Below are positions 8,413-17,241 of a stretch of 64,000 nucleotides of DNA, piece by piece. Each line of letters opens with the position of its first letter. Within the stretch, counting starts at the first letter, position 1. The stretch comes from JANMDS01 sp031430575. Its GTDB lineage: Bacteria; Pseudomonadota; Gammaproteobacteria; Burkholderiales; Casimicrobiaceae. The stretch lies in assembly GCA_031430575.1 (NCBI GenBank), contig JANPBT010000005.1, forward strand, positions 1 to 64,000, read 5' to 3'. The translations under genes and the position numbers were made by a program. The notes under the pieces are model-generated. The model was not told the DNA's origin. It saw nothing but the letters and a program-made list of their open reading frames with translations, and made no database searches.

Positions 8413-9456
8413 CTAGATCACGGGTTTACTGCCGGGCGCAAGCTGCGCGGCATAGGCATCAAAAATTCGCTTTAGCGCGCCATCGAGATCGATACGCGGC
8501 TGCCAATTGAGTTCCGCCATCGTCTGCGTGATTTTGGGCACGCGATGTTGCACGTCTTGATACCCTTGGCCGTAATACTGCGCCGCAGGTACGTCGAGCA
8601 GTTGCGTTTTCTGCGCGCCTTTGGCGAAGACCGGATAGTGCGCTGCGAGAGCGACCATTTTTTGCGCCAGCGTACGGATCGAATGATTAGATGCAGGATT
8701 ACCGATGTTGTAAATCTTCGCGTGGGCGATGTTGTTTTCGTTAGCGATGATTTTCATGAGTGCATCAATCGCGTCGTCCACATACATGAATGCGCGTTTT
8801 TGTGCACCGCCATCGACGAGCGAAATATTTTCACCACGCCAAATGTGGCCGAGAAACTGACTAATCACGCGCGCTGACCCCGGCGCAGGATTTTGAATCG
8901 TATCCAGCCCAGCACCGATCCAGTTGAATGGACGGAACAAGGTGTAATCCAAACCCTGCATCCCATAGGCGTGAATCACCCGATCAAGCAATTGCTTTGA
9001 GCACGCGTAAATCCAGCGCGGTTTATTAATCGGGCCGAGCACAAAATTTGAAGCGTCAGCATCAAACTCTGGGTCTGTGCACATGCCGTAAACCTCAGAG
9101 GTTGAGGGGAAGATCACGCGCTTTTTAGCCGCGACGCAAAGCCGAATGACTGCCAGATTGGCTTCAAAATCTAACTCGAACACCCGCAGCGGATCGCTCA
9201 CGTAGGTCGATGGCGTCGCGATCGCAACGAGCGGTAACAGCGTGTCGCAAGTTTTTAATTGCTCCGCGATCCAAGCATGCTCATCGAGCATGCTGCCGTG
9301 CTTAAAGTGCAAGCGCGGATTGGTTAAATGGTGCGCGATTCGATCATCGCGAAGGTCGAGCCCGGCGATGTGCCAATCGGTAGTGGCGAGAATACGTTCG
9401 ACGAGATGGTGGCCAATGAATCCATTGCAGCCGAGAATGAGTATGCGTTGCGTCAT
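8413..9456 (-). CDS. UDP-glucuronic acid oxidative decarboxylase (ArnA C-terminal domain as a separate protein)
   Basis: A 347-aa short-chain dehydrogenase/epimerase-fold enzyme that converts UDP-glucuronate to UDP-4-keto-pentose using NAD. The Rossmann motif ILGCNGFIGHHL begins at residue 5, the catalytic YACSKQ (Tyr-x3-Lys variant with Ser/Lys) is near residue 155, and PSTSEVYGM and the RAFMYVDDAIDAL segment match the ArnA decarboxylase domain. In E. coli this is fused to the formyltransferase as one ArnA polypeptide of about 660 aa; here the two halves are separate genes with a 28-bp gap. The repeat copy 8578-8591 is read as VPAAQYYGQG. Confidence 0.9.
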   Translation of the reverse strand: MTQRILILGCNGFIGHHLVERILATTDWHIAGLDLRDDRIAHHLTNPRLHFKHGSMLDEHAWIAEQLKTCDTLLPLVAIATPSTYVSDPLRVFELDFEANLAVIRLCVAAKKRVIFPSTSEVYGMCTDPEFDADASNFVLGPINKPRWIYACSKQLLDRVIHAYGMQGLDYTLFRPFNWIGAGLDTIQNPAPGSARVISQFLGHIWRGENISLVDGGAQKRAFMYVDDAIDALMKIIANENNIAHAKIYNIGNPASNHSIRTLAQKMVALAAHYPVFAKGAQKTQLLDVPAAQYYGQGYQDVQHRVPKITQTMAELNWQPRIDLDGALKRIFDAYAAQLAPGSKPVI

Positions 9457-9484
9457 AGCTGCTATTTTGACGCAAAACTAATCG

Positions 9485-10393
9485 CTACTCCAATGTGATG
9501 GGCAATGCGGCCACTAGCGCTGCCCGATCATCCATTTGGGTGGCGATGAGCGTGAGCGTGCCACCGTCCCTCGTATTGAGAACGATCGAATCTTCCCAGA
9601 CTTCAAGCGACGCTTTTTCGCGTGCATGTTCCGGCGACGGCAAAGTCACGATCCGTGATCGGTAAACAAAGACGCGTTGCCCTGCAACTTCTATAAATGC
9701 GCCCGGGTAAGGCGGCGCAACCGCGCGCACGAGATTATGAATTTCGGCAATACCTGCGGCGCAGTTTATGCGTCCGTCTTCGGGTTTTCGTCCAGAAAAG
9801 TAGTGCCCCGCGATGGGTACGAGCGGCGTTCGCGCTGCCGTGCCGTCGATGAGCTTTGGAAGACTGCGAAAAAGCACGAGTTCAGCAGCGACGCTGACCT
9901 TATCGAAAACTTCTTGCGCGGTATCGTCGGGCAAAATTGGTACTGCCATTTGATCGACGATCGCGCCTGCATCCGGCTTTTTAACCATATCGTGCAGCGT
10001 TGCGCCGGTTTCTGTCTCACCGCGTAAGACTGCCCAATTGGTCGGCGCACGGCCGCGATATTTCGGTAACAGCGAGCCGTGCATATTGAGTGCGCCGCGC
10101 TTTGCCAGCGCCAGTATCTGTGGCGCAATCATTTGTCGATAGTAAAACGAAAAAATAAAATCTGGCGCGATCACCGCGATTTTTTCAATTACCTCTGGGC
10201 CGTTGGGTGATGCGGGCGTAATTTTTTCGATTCCATTTTCTTGGGCAAGATTTGCAACAGAAGCGAAGAACACGTTTTCATTGCTATCGTCTTGATGCGT
10301 AATCACCAGCGCCACGCGCACACCTTGCGCCAGCAGCACTTTCAGACAGCGCACGCCGACGTTGTTGTAGGCGAAGACAACAGCGGTGGTCAT
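9485..10393 (-). CDS. UDP-Ara4N formyltransferase (ArnA N-terminal domain as a separate protein)
   Basis: A 302-aa formyltransferase that transfers a formyl group from 10-formyl-THF to UDP-4-amino-4-deoxy-L-arabinose. The family motifs are present: FSFYYRQMI, then GALNMHGSLLPKYRGRAPTNW with the catalytic Asn/His, and TGATLHDMVKKPDAGAIVDQ with the catalytic Asp. A C-terminal FMT-like subdomain follows. The gene overlaps arnC by 4 bp, showing translational coupling. The N- and C-terminal ArnA halves are in N-then-C order on the operon, as a gene-fission or pre-fusion arrangement would give. The repeat copy 9751-9764 is read as INCAAGIAE. Confidence 0.9.
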   Translation of the reverse strand: MTTAVVFAYNNVGVRCLKVLLAQGVRVALVITHQDDSNENVFFASVANLAQENGIEKITPASPNGPEVIEKIAVIAPDFIFSFYYRQMIAPQILALAKRGALNMHGSLLPKYRGRAPTNWAVLRGETETGATLHDMVKKPDAGAIVDQMAVPILPDDTAQEVFDKVSVAAELVLFRSLPKLIDGTAARTPLVPIAGHYFSGRKPEDGRINCAAGIAEIHNLVRAVAPPYPGAFIEVAGQRVFVYRSRIVTLPSPEHAREKASLEVWEDSIVLNTRDGGTLTLIATQMDDRAALVAALPITLE

Positions 10394-11385
10394 GCGAACG
10401 TTTTGTTTGTTGGAATATCGGTTGCGCCTAACGGAAATTCATCGCATAGACCATTTTTGGGCTGCGGAGCGAGTACAGCGTCAATGACGTAGCGCGGACG
10501 CCCGCGCACTTGCAAGTAGATGCGTCCGACGTATTCACCAAGTAGACCCACACCAAAAAGCAAGATTCCCATTAGAAAAAACACAATGCCAAATAGCGTA
10601 AATACGCCCTCGACTTCTGGCCCGATGATCAAGCGGCGCAGCACGAGGTACACCACAAACAATGCCGACGCGAACGATAGCAAAATGCCCACCATCGAAA
10701 ACATCTGCAACGGCACTAATGAAAAGCCCGTCATCAAATCAAAGTTGAGTCGCATCAATTTATAGAGCGAGTATTTCGATTCACCCGCAGCCCGCTCAGC
10801 ATGCGCAACTTCAATTTCCACCGGATTATGGGCAAAGGTATACGCGAGCGCGGGGATATAGGTCGATACCTCTTGGGTCGCGTTTATCGCATCGATGATC
10901 GGGCGGGCGTAGGCGCGCAGCATGCAGCCTTGATCTGTCATCTTAATTTTGGTAATACGATGGCGCAGCCGATTCATCGCGCGCGAGGCGGTGTGTCGCC
11001 AAACGCTATCTTCACGGGTGCGGCGAATCGAGCCAACGTAATCGTGACCAGCATCCATTTGCGCGAGCAGCTTAGCAATTTCTTCTGGCGGGTTTTGTAA
11101 ATCAGCATCGAGGGTGACCACGCGCTCGCCTTTGGCGTGGGCGAACCCCGCCAGAATAGCGGCGTGCTGCCCATAATTGGCATTGAACAAGACCACACGG
11201 GTGACCACACTGCGCCGCAGGTATTGATCTTTTAAGAGAGCGGCGGAGCGATCTCGTGATCCATCGTTGACGAAGACGATTTCGTAATCAATGTTAAGCG
11301 CATCCATCGCGGGGTAAAGCCGCGCGAAGAGTTGCGGCAACACATCTTCTTCGTTGTAAACCGGAATGACGACAGAGACCATCAT
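10390..11385 (-). CDS. arnC: Undecaprenyl-phosphate 4-deoxy-4-formamido-L-arabinose transferase ArnC
   Basis: A 331-aa GT2 family glycosyltransferase anchored in the inner membrane that attaches Ara4FN to undecaprenyl phosphate. It starts with VSVVIPVYNEEDVLPQL, carries the nucleotide-sugar DXD region as VVTLDADLQNPPEEI (about residues 91-105), and ends with two hydrophobic helices (SLVPLQMFSMVGILLSF and VFTLFGIVFFLMGILLFG). It overlaps both neighbours by ATGA. The repeat copy 11210-11223 is read as DQYLRRSVV, inside the catalytic domain. Confidence 0.93.
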   Translation of the reverse strand: MMVSVVIPVYNEEDVLPQLFARLYPAMDALNIDYEIVFVNDGSRDRSAALLKDQYLRRSVVTRVVLFNANYGQHAAILAGFAHAKGERVVTLDADLQNPPEEIAKLLAQMDAGHDYVGSIRRTREDSVWRHTASRAMNRLRHRITKIKMTDQGCMLRAYARPIIDAINATQEVSTYIPALAYTFAHNPVEIEVAHAERAAGESKYSLYKLMRLNFDLMTGFSLVPLQMFSMVGILLSFASALFVVYLVLRRLIIGPEVEGVFTLFGIVFFLMGILLFGVGLLGEYVGRIYLQVRGRPRYVIDAVLAPQPKNGLCDEFPLGATDIPTNKTFA

Positions 11386-12554
11386 CGCGCGAACTCTGCA
11401 AAAACTTCACCAACTGCAACGCAGACGCGATCCACATCTTCCAATTTCATTTGTGTAAAAAGGGGCAAGCTCACTGTTTGATCAGCGATGCGCTCGCTGT
11501 TGGGGAAATCGCCACGCGTGTGACCTAGGTGCGCGAAGGCGGTCGCTAAATGCATTGCCTCATAAGAGACTCCGACGTTGATGCCGCGCGCTTTGAGGGC
11601 GTCCATAACTTGCGGGCGGGTCGCATTTAATGTAGTAAGTGGGAGCAGCGGACACCACATATTCCAGCTATGGCCCGTTTCATCACCGGGGTAGCCTGCG
11701 TGCGGAAGTAAGCCGGTATCGCTTGCTGCGCCTAAGCGAGAAGACGTTACCGGCCATTTTTCAAAGTATCGGGCGACCAACGCACGCCTTTTTTCACAAA
11801 ACCCATCGAGCTTAGCGAGCTGCTTGCGACCCACGGCTGCGCTCACGTCTGGCATATTGAATTTGCCACCGACTTCGATCACATCGCGGGTGTAGTCTGC
11901 TTTGCGCACGATACCGTGAAACCGCAGCACTTCGGTGCGCTTGGCTTCGGCCGCGTTATTCACAACCAGAGCGCCACCCTCAATGGAGGTCATGTTTTTA
12001 TTCGGATGAAACGAGAACAAGACTAAATCACCGATTGCGCCAATTTTTTGCCCGCGCCACGACGAGCCTATCGCTAACGCGGCATCTTCAATGACGCGCA
12101 ATTTATGGGCATTTGCCAGCGCATAAAGTGCATCCATATTCAGTGGCAAGCCATTAAAATGCGTTGGCATGAGCGCTTTGGTGCGCGGCGTAACGGCGGC
12201 CAGCGTTTGCGCTAAATTCATATTACGGGTATCGAGATCAACATCTACAAAGACCGGCGTTGCGCCCACTTTCAGCACCATATTGCCTGCGGCAAAAAAA
12301 GTCTGCGCAGGCAAAATCACTTCGTCGCCTGGGCCGATATTGCAAAGCTGCAATGCGATCTCAATTGCAGCTGTCGCGGAATTCATCACCCGCACAGCGC
12401 GGCCACCGCAATAGGCCGAAAGCTCGGCTTCAAACGCGAGCACATGGGGGCCGCTTGCGACCCACGCCGAGCGCATCACCTCAGCAACGGCGGCGATGGT
12501 GTCTTCATCAAACTCAGGGCGGGCGAAGGGCAGGGCGGGCAGGGCAGTAGTCAT
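11382..12554 (-). CDS. arnB: UDP-4-amino-4-deoxy-L-arabinose aminotransferase ArnB
   Basis: A 390-aa PLP-dependent DegT/DnrJ/EryC1 aminotransferase that converts UDP-4-keto-arabinose to UDP-Ara4N. Features include LPFARPEFDEDTIAAV at the start, MNSATAAIEIAL and QTFFAAGN in the cofactor region, DAALAIGSSWRG with the PLP-pyridine Asp, and SFHPNKNMTSIEGG with the Schiff-base Lys. The start was moved 9 codons in from the longest frame to the ATG at 12554, which begins MTTALPALPFARPEF as in family members. It begins 4 bp after the stop of the small membrane gene. Confidence 0.93.
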   Translation of the reverse strand: MTTALPALPFARPEFDEDTIAAVAEVMRSAWVASGPHVLAFEAELSAYCGGRAVRVMNSATAAIEIALQLCNIGPGDEVILPAQTFFAAGNMVLKVGATPVFVDVDLDTRNMNLAQTLAAVTPRTKALMPTHFNGLPLNMDALYALANAHKLRVIEDAALAIGSSWRGQKIGAIGDLVLFSFHPNKNMTSIEGGALVVNNAAEAKRTEVLRFHGIVRKADYTRDVIEVGGKFNMPDVSAAVGRKQLAKLDGFCEKRRALVARYFEKWPVTSSRLGAASDTGLLPHAGYPGDETGHSWNMWCPLLPLTTLNATRPQVMDALKARGINVGVSYEAMHLATAFAHLGHTRGDFPNSERIADQTVSLPLFTQMKLEDVDRVCVAVGEVFAEFAR

Positions 12555-12558
12555 AGAT

Positions 12559-12921
12559 TTACGAGCGAACCACCAGCACAACGCCGATGATGATAAAGCC
12601 GATTCCGAGCAATTTGTGCATGGTCAGCGCTTCACCGAAAAGGAAATACGCAAGCACGGCGTTGACGATATAGCCTACAGAAAGCAACGGGTAGGCGACG
12701 CTGACGGGCAGGCGAGACAGGGCGGCGATCCAAACAACAATACTCACGGCGTAGCAGGTCATTCCGGCATAAAACGCCGGCACGCTGAGCACTTTAGTTG
12801 CGGTATTGATGATGCCATTTTCAAACGAAATCACGCCAACCACATTGGTTGTTGCTTTCAAAAAAAGTTGCGCTGCCGTATTGAGGCTAACGCCGATAAG
12901 CGCGAGGATGTAGGCGGTCAT
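12559..12921 (-). CDS. Small multidrug-resistance/EamA-like membrane protein, probable ArnE/ArnF-type flippase subunit
   Basis: A 120-aa protein with four predicted transmembrane helices (AYILALIGVSLNTAAQLFLK; FYAGMTCYAVSIVVWIAA; VAYPLLSVGYIVNAVLAYFLF; LLGIGFIIIGVVLVV). It matches the ArnE/ArnF class, whose heterodimer is thought to flip undecaprenyl-phosphate-Ara4N across the inner membrane. Only one such gene is present here, so a homodimer or a second subunit elsewhere must be assumed. It overlaps arnT by 4 bp, and the operon position between arnT and arnB is strong support for the role. Confidence 0.85.
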   Translation of the reverse strand: MTAYILALIGVSLNTAAQLFLKATTNVVGVISFENGIINTATKVLSVPAFYAGMTCYAVSIVVWIAALSRLPVSVAYPLLSVGYIVNAVLAYFLFGEALTMHKLLGIGFIIIGVVLVVRS

Positions 12922-14594
12922 TGTCGGGAGATGATAGCGCGGCGGCCATCGCGGGCGACTTCGCGGTAAGGAAAGTCGGTCGTGGCAAGTCTTTTTAATT
13001 GGTCGTTTTCGACGATAGCGTAGGCGCGCGATTCAGTTTTCCAACGCGCGATCCAGTCATCAACGGTCGCGATCGCGCGCTCCGGCGCAGCCTTTAAACC
13101 TAAATCCATTTCATCGCGCCACGCAACTAAGATAAAACTGCGCCGCAGGTAAAAAGGCAAAGTGTGATCAAAGCGACCGACCGAATAGAACGATACCTGC
13201 GGCGCAGTTTCGCCCTCTTTTGCCCGAAAATCGCGTGCGAGCTGCGCGCCCGATTGCATAGGCGAAAGCTTATCGTGTCCTTCAAAGGCAATGCCGTAGC
13301 TCAAGACACAGATCAGCGCAACCACGGCCACTGTGCGGGCACGGGTAAATGGCGTGCGCTGCCAACACGCGTAGGCGAAGCCAGCGATGAAAACGATGCC
13401 TGCGATGCGGAGCCAAAACGCCATCTCAACGGCCAACGGCATGCGCGATGGAATGTCTTCCATCTTGGCGACGAAAAAAGGATGCGAGGCGATGATAAGC
13501 CCGGAGCCGAAAAGCGCGAGCGGGATCAAGCTGAGGACGAAATTGCGCGGCGAAGCAGAGCGAACGCTAGGCGCCAATAAGATCGCAATCGCGCCAAACA
13601 TTGGCAAGATATATGAAGGCAGCTTAGAGTTTGAAATGCTAAAAAAAACGAAAATAAACGCGCACCAGCAGAGCAGGAATGTTTGCAGGGGCAGTGTCGA
13701 TGCGTATGTACGCGCTTTTTTAAGATCATACCTGCGACGCAGTTTTAGCACCATAAACCCTAGCCAAGGCAGCGTGCCTGCAATCAAAAGGGGGATGAAA
13801 TACCACCACGCGCCTTCGCGTTTATGCTCATGGGCAGTAAAGCGTTCGAAATGCTCATGAATGAAAAAGAAGTGGGCAAATTCAGAATTGCGCGCACTGA
13901 CCCAAAAAAACCACGGTGCCGTGATCGCAAAAAATAACGCACCTGCCGCGAGCCACGGAAACTGCGTGATGAGTTTCCACTGGCGGGTGATCAAAATGGC
14001 AAGCCCAATCGCTGCGCTCGGAATGACGAGCCCGACCAATCCCTTGCTGAGGGTCGCTAAGGCTGCAAATGCCGCGCTTGCGATCAAAAAGTTACGCATC
14101 TGCGCCGCAGGTATTCCTGGCCGATAGGCGAGCAGATAGCAACACAAACATAGATGCAAAAACGCAGCGAGCGCTGCATCCAGCGCGTTGATATGTGCCA
14201 TGCCATAGACCCACAGCATCGACGCGTGGATCGCGGCCGAAATCAACGGCAGAGAGCTGATCTCAGCGGCATGTGCGCTTAGACGGCGCACTGTAAGAAA
14301 GGTCGCTAATATCGCAAGAAAGCCCGTTAAAGCACCCCACAGCCGTGCAGCAAACGGCGTTTCGCCGAAAATATTAAACGCCGTGGCCGTCGCCCAATAT
14401 TGCAACGGTGGTTTCTCGAAATACTTCAGATTATTGAGAGTCGGGGTGACGTAATCGCCGCTCGTTGCCATTTCGCGTGCGATGCTGGCGTAGCGTCCTT
14501 CGTCGGGGCGCACCAGCTCGCGCTGCCCTAACGGTGCAAACCATAGCATCGCGAGCGCGATGAAAAAAATCTTGGCAGAGGAAAGCGTGCGCAT
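12918..14594 (-). CDS. arnT: 4-amino-4-deoxy-L-arabinose transferase ArnT
   Basis: A 558-aa polytopic GT-C/PMT-family glycosyltransferase that moves Ara4N from undecaprenyl phosphate to lipid A on the periplasmic side, giving resistance to cationic peptides. The catalytic-loop motif RPDEGRYASIAREM (residues about 30-43) is intact, followed by YFEKPPLQYW. About 11-12 hydrophobic segments and a C-terminal periplasmic domain complete the protein. It is the promoter-proximal gene of the arn cluster. It carries four repeat copies: 14100 (IPAAQM), 13729 near copy (LRRRYD), 13194 (TAPQVS) and 13138 (YLRRSF). The last two form an inverted pair 56 bp apart. Confidence 0.93.
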   Translation of the reverse strand: MRTLSSAKIFFIALAMLWFAPLGQRELVRPDEGRYASIAREMATSGDYVTPTLNNLKYFEKPPLQYWATATAFNIFGETPFAARLWGALTGFLAILATFLTVRRLSAHAAEISSLPLISAAIHASMLWVYGMAHINALDAALAAFLHLCLCCYLLAYRPGIPAAQMRNFLIASAAFAALATLSKGLVGLVIPSAAIGLAILITRQWKLITQFPWLAAGALFFAITAPWFFWVSARNSEFAHFFFIHEHFERFTAHEHKREGAWWYFIPLLIAGTLPWLGFMVLKLRRRYDLKKARTYASTLPLQTFLLCWCAFIFVFFSISNSKLPSYILPMFGAIAILLAPSVRSASPRNFVLSLIPLALFGSGLIIASHPFFVAKMEDIPSRMPLAVEMAFWLRIAGIVFIAGFAYACWQRTPFTRARTVAVVALICVLSYGIAFEGHDKLSPMQSGAQLARDFRAKEGETAPQVSFYSVGRFDHTLPFYLRRSFILVAWRDEMDLGLKAAPERAIATVDDWIARWKTESRAYAIVENDQLKRLATTDFPYREVARDGRRAIISRQ

Positions 14595-14622
14595 GTAGCA
14601 GTCAATAAATGTACGCGCGCAG

Positions 14623-15870
14623 CTAAGCGCTGATTGCAGCGAGCAATTCAGCGCGGCTCACGGCGTGCTGCTCACCGGTGGCAAGGCGTTTGACCGAGAC
14701 CGTGCCGTTTGCGATTTCATCAGCGCCAAGCACTAGCGCAAAAACTGCGCCGCAGGTATCGGCGCGCTTCATCTGCGCGCCAAATTTTCCACCACCGGCG
14801 TGGACGGTGACGGATTTTCCAGCATCGCGAAGCTCCTCTGCCATTGCATTTGCAGTGATGAAATCGTCATGTACGACGTAAGCGTCTGTTGCGTGAATCT
14901 GTGCAACGCCATTTTGTTCAAGCACTAGCAAGACCCGCTCGACACCCATGCCAAAGCCAATCGCAGGAGTAGGCTTGCCGCCCAATTGCTCAAACAAACC
15001 ATCGTAGCGGCCGCCACCGCAAATCGTTAAATCGGTATCGCCGACGTTGGCGACAAATTCAAAAACCGTGCGGTTGTAGTAATCCATGCCGCGCACTAAG
15101 CGTAGATTGATCGAAAATGGTATTCCCGCAGCCGAAAGCTGCGCCCGAAAGCCATCAAAGTGGGCCTGCGAATCGACGCCCAACATATCAATGAGTTTTG
15201 GTGCTGCATCCACCATCGCTTGCATCTTTGGATTTTTAGTGTCGAGAATGCGCAGCGGGTTGGTGTGCAAGCGCCGTTTGGCTTCTTCGTCAAGCAGTGC
15301 GCTGTTATTTTCGAAATACGTAATGAGGGCTTCGCGGTGGGCTTTGCGCTCGGCGGCATCGCCTATCGTATTGATTTCTAGACGTACCTGCGGCGCAATT
15401 CCGAGGCTTTTCCAGATCCGTTGGCACATGATGATGATTTCAGCATCAACATCTGGCCCACTGAAGCCAAAACACTCCACATCAAATTGATGAAATTGCC
15501 GATAGCGCCCCTTTTGCGGGCGCTCGTGGCGAAACATCGGGCCGACCATCCAGATTCGCTGCGGCGCGTTGTAGGTGATCGAATGCTCGATGGCCGCGCG
15601 CACCAGCCCAGCAGTGGCCTCTGGCCGAAGGGTGAGTGAATCACCATTGAGGCTATCGATAAAGGTATACATCTCTTTTTCGACGATGTCGGTCACCTCG
15701 CCAATTGAGCGCACGAAAAGCGGTGTTGGCTCAACGATGGGCGCACGCATATTACGGTAGCCATATTGCCGGAGGATATTGGAAACGGTATTTTCGAAAT
15801 ACTCCCAAAGCGCAGATTGCGCGGGGAGTAAATCGTTCATGCCTTTGACGGCTTGTAATTTTTGAGCCAT
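14623..15870 (-). CDS. hisS: Histidyl-tRNA synthetase
   Basis: A 415-aa class II aminoacyl-tRNA synthetase, a normal length for the bacterial HisS. Motif 1 region is GMNDLLPAQSALWEYFENT. Motif 2 is FRHERPQKGRYRQFHQFDVE (residues about 113-132), the His-specific segment is LVRGMDYYNRTVFEF, and motif 3 lies in AIGFGMGVERVLLVLE. A C-terminal anticodon-binding domain ends the protein. It is co-directional with ispG, with a hairpin in the 47-bp gap between them. Repeat copies are 14745-14758 (DTCGAVF) and a near copy at 15385 (IAPQVRLE). Confidence 0.97.
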   Translation of the reverse strand: MAQKLQAVKGMNDLLPAQSALWEYFENTVSNILRQYGYRNMRAPIVEPTPLFVRSIGEVTDIVEKEMYTFIDSLNGDSLTLRPEATAGLVRAAIEHSITYNAPQRIWMVGPMFRHERPQKGRYRQFHQFDVECFGFSGPDVDAEIIIMCQRIWKSLGIAPQVRLEINTIGDAAERKAHREALITYFENNSALLDEEAKRRLHTNPLRILDTKNPKMQAMVDAAPKLIDMLGVDSQAHFDGFRAQLSAAGIPFSINLRLVRGMDYYNRTVFEFVANVGDTDLTICGGGRYDGLFEQLGGKPTPAIGFGMGVERVLLVLEQNGVAQIHATDAYVVHDDFITANAMAEELRDAGKSVTVHAGGGKFGAQMKRADTCGAVFALVLGADEIANGTVSVKRLATGEQHAVSRAELLAAISA

Positions 15871-15887
15871 GATGTGCCTACGAAATT

Positions 15888-15914
15888 CGCGTTGCAGCAG
15901 ATGGCTGCAACGCG
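15888..15914 (-). other. Hairpin between ispG and hisS
   Basis: An 11-bp perfect stem, CGCGTTGCAGC (15888-15898) and GCTGCAACGCG (15904-15914), with a 5-nt loop. On the minus strand it follows the ispG stop by 3 bp and is followed by AATTTCG, a weak T tract. It could be a partial terminator or RNA-processing site that adjusts hisS relative to ispG; which one is not decidable from the sequence. Confidence 0.6.
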
Positions 15915-15917
15915 GTG

Positions 15918-17234
15918 TTATGCGGGAATAAGCGGAATGATTTTTTTCGCCGCAGCGGCGGTGTGCCCACCGGCCTGCGGCTTGGGATGTCGCTCATTTC
16001 CATGCGCATACGTGCGCAAAACATAATCGTCGATGATGGCTTGAAACTCTTCCGGGATGCGCTCGCCCTTGAGTGTCACCGTTTTTTCACCATCTACATA
16101 CACAGGCGCAACGGGCAGCTCTCCGGTGCCCGGCAATGAAATACCGATATTGGCCATTTTTGATTCCCCCGGCCCATTGACCACGCAGCCCATCACCGCG
16201 ACCGTCATGCTTTCAACGCCCGGATATTGAGCGCGCCAGATCGGCATACTGCGCCGCAGGTACGATTGAGTCTTGGCTGCGAGATCTTGGAAAAAAGTGC
16301 TGGTGGTGCGCCCACAACCGGGGCAGGCCGTGACCAGCGGCGTAAAGGCGCGCAAGCCTAGCGTTTGCAGCATTTCTTGGGCGACGATGACTTCTTGATT
16401 GCGATCGTTGGTTTGCGCGTCAGGCGTGAGCGATACGCGGATGGTGTCGCCGATGCCTTCGTTCAACAAAATACCCATCGCGGCGGTGGAGGCGACAATG
16501 CCTTTGCTGCCCATGCCTGCTTCGGTAAGCCCGAGATGCAACGCGAAATCGCAGCGCGCACCCAGCTCGCGGTAGAGTGCGATTAAATCTTGCACCGCCG
16601 AGACTTTGCACGAGAGCACGATGCGCTCGGCTGGCAAGCCTTGCGCCATTGCTTTTTCTGCGCTCTCCAAAGCGGAGGCGATGATGGCTTCTCGCTGCAC
16701 ATGTTGCAACGTTTTTGGGTGCCCAGCAGCGGCATTTTGATCGAGCAATCGTGCAAGTAAATCTTGATCGAGACTACCCCAATTGACGCCGATACGCACT
16801 GGCTTTTCATATTGGATGGCAAAGCCAATCATCTGGGCAAACTGGTCGTCGTGCTTCGCACCCTTGCCGACGTTGCCCGGGTTAATTCGATATTTCGCCA
16901 GCGCTTTGGCGCAATCGGGATAGTCGCGCAAAAGTTTGTGGCCGTTGTAGTGAAAATCGCCGATTAACGGCACGTTACAACCCATCGCGTCGAGCTGAGC
17001 CCGGATTATGGCCACCTGCGCCGCCGCCGCTGGCGTGTTTACAGTAATGCGTACGAGCTCGGAGCCTGTCTGCGCTAGCTCGAAGCATTGCTTGGCGGTG
17101 GCGGCTGCGTTTTCGGTATCGGTATTGGTCATCGACTGCACGACAATAGGGTGATCTGCGCCCATCCAGACGTGGTCAATTTGCACTGCGCGGCTGGCGC
17201 GCCTTACGCGCTGGTAAGCGCCGAGCGTGGCCAT
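15918..17234 (-). CDS. ispG: 4-hydroxy-3-methylbut-2-en-1-yl diphosphate synthase IspG (GcpE)
   Basis: A 438-aa [4Fe-4S] enzyme of the MEP isoprenoid pathway that converts MEcPP to HMBPP. The N-terminal TIM barrel begins QIDHVWMGADHPIVVQSMTNTD, with FHYNGHKLL and RINPGNVG. Cluster ligands lie in ACPGCGRTTSTFFQ (Cys-x2-Cys) and in GCVVNGPGESK. The C-terminal extension (GGHTAAAAKKIIPLIPA) is low in complexity. It ends 7 bp from the rodZ-like gene. The repeat copy 16249-16262 is read as QSYLRRSMPIW, between the cluster motifs. Confidence 0.96.
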   Translation of the reverse strand: MATLGAYQRVRRASRAVQIDHVWMGADHPIVVQSMTNTDTENAAATAKQCFELAQTGSELVRITVNTPAAAAQVAIIRAQLDAMGCNVPLIGDFHYNGHKLLRDYPDCAKALAKYRINPGNVGKGAKHDDQFAQMIGFAIQYEKPVRIGVNWGSLDQDLLARLLDQNAAAGHPKTLQHVQREAIIASALESAEKAMAQGLPAERIVLSCKVSAVQDLIALYRELGARCDFALHLGLTEAGMGSKGIVASTAAMGILLNEGIGDTIRVSLTPDAQTNDRNQEVIVAQEMLQTLGLRAFTPLVTACPGCGRTTSTFFQDLAAKTQSYLRRSMPIWRAQYPGVESMTVAVMGCVVNGPGESKMANIGISLPGTGELPVAPVYVDGEKTVTLKGERIPEEFQAIIDDYVLRTYAHGNERHPKPQAGGHTAAAAKKIIPLIPA

Positions 17235-17241
17235 TTTGAGG

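Noticed and set aside
8413..10393. A frameshifted ArnA
   Set aside because: The two halves have separate starts and stops, intact motifs and a 28-bp gap, so this is a genuine two-gene arrangement.
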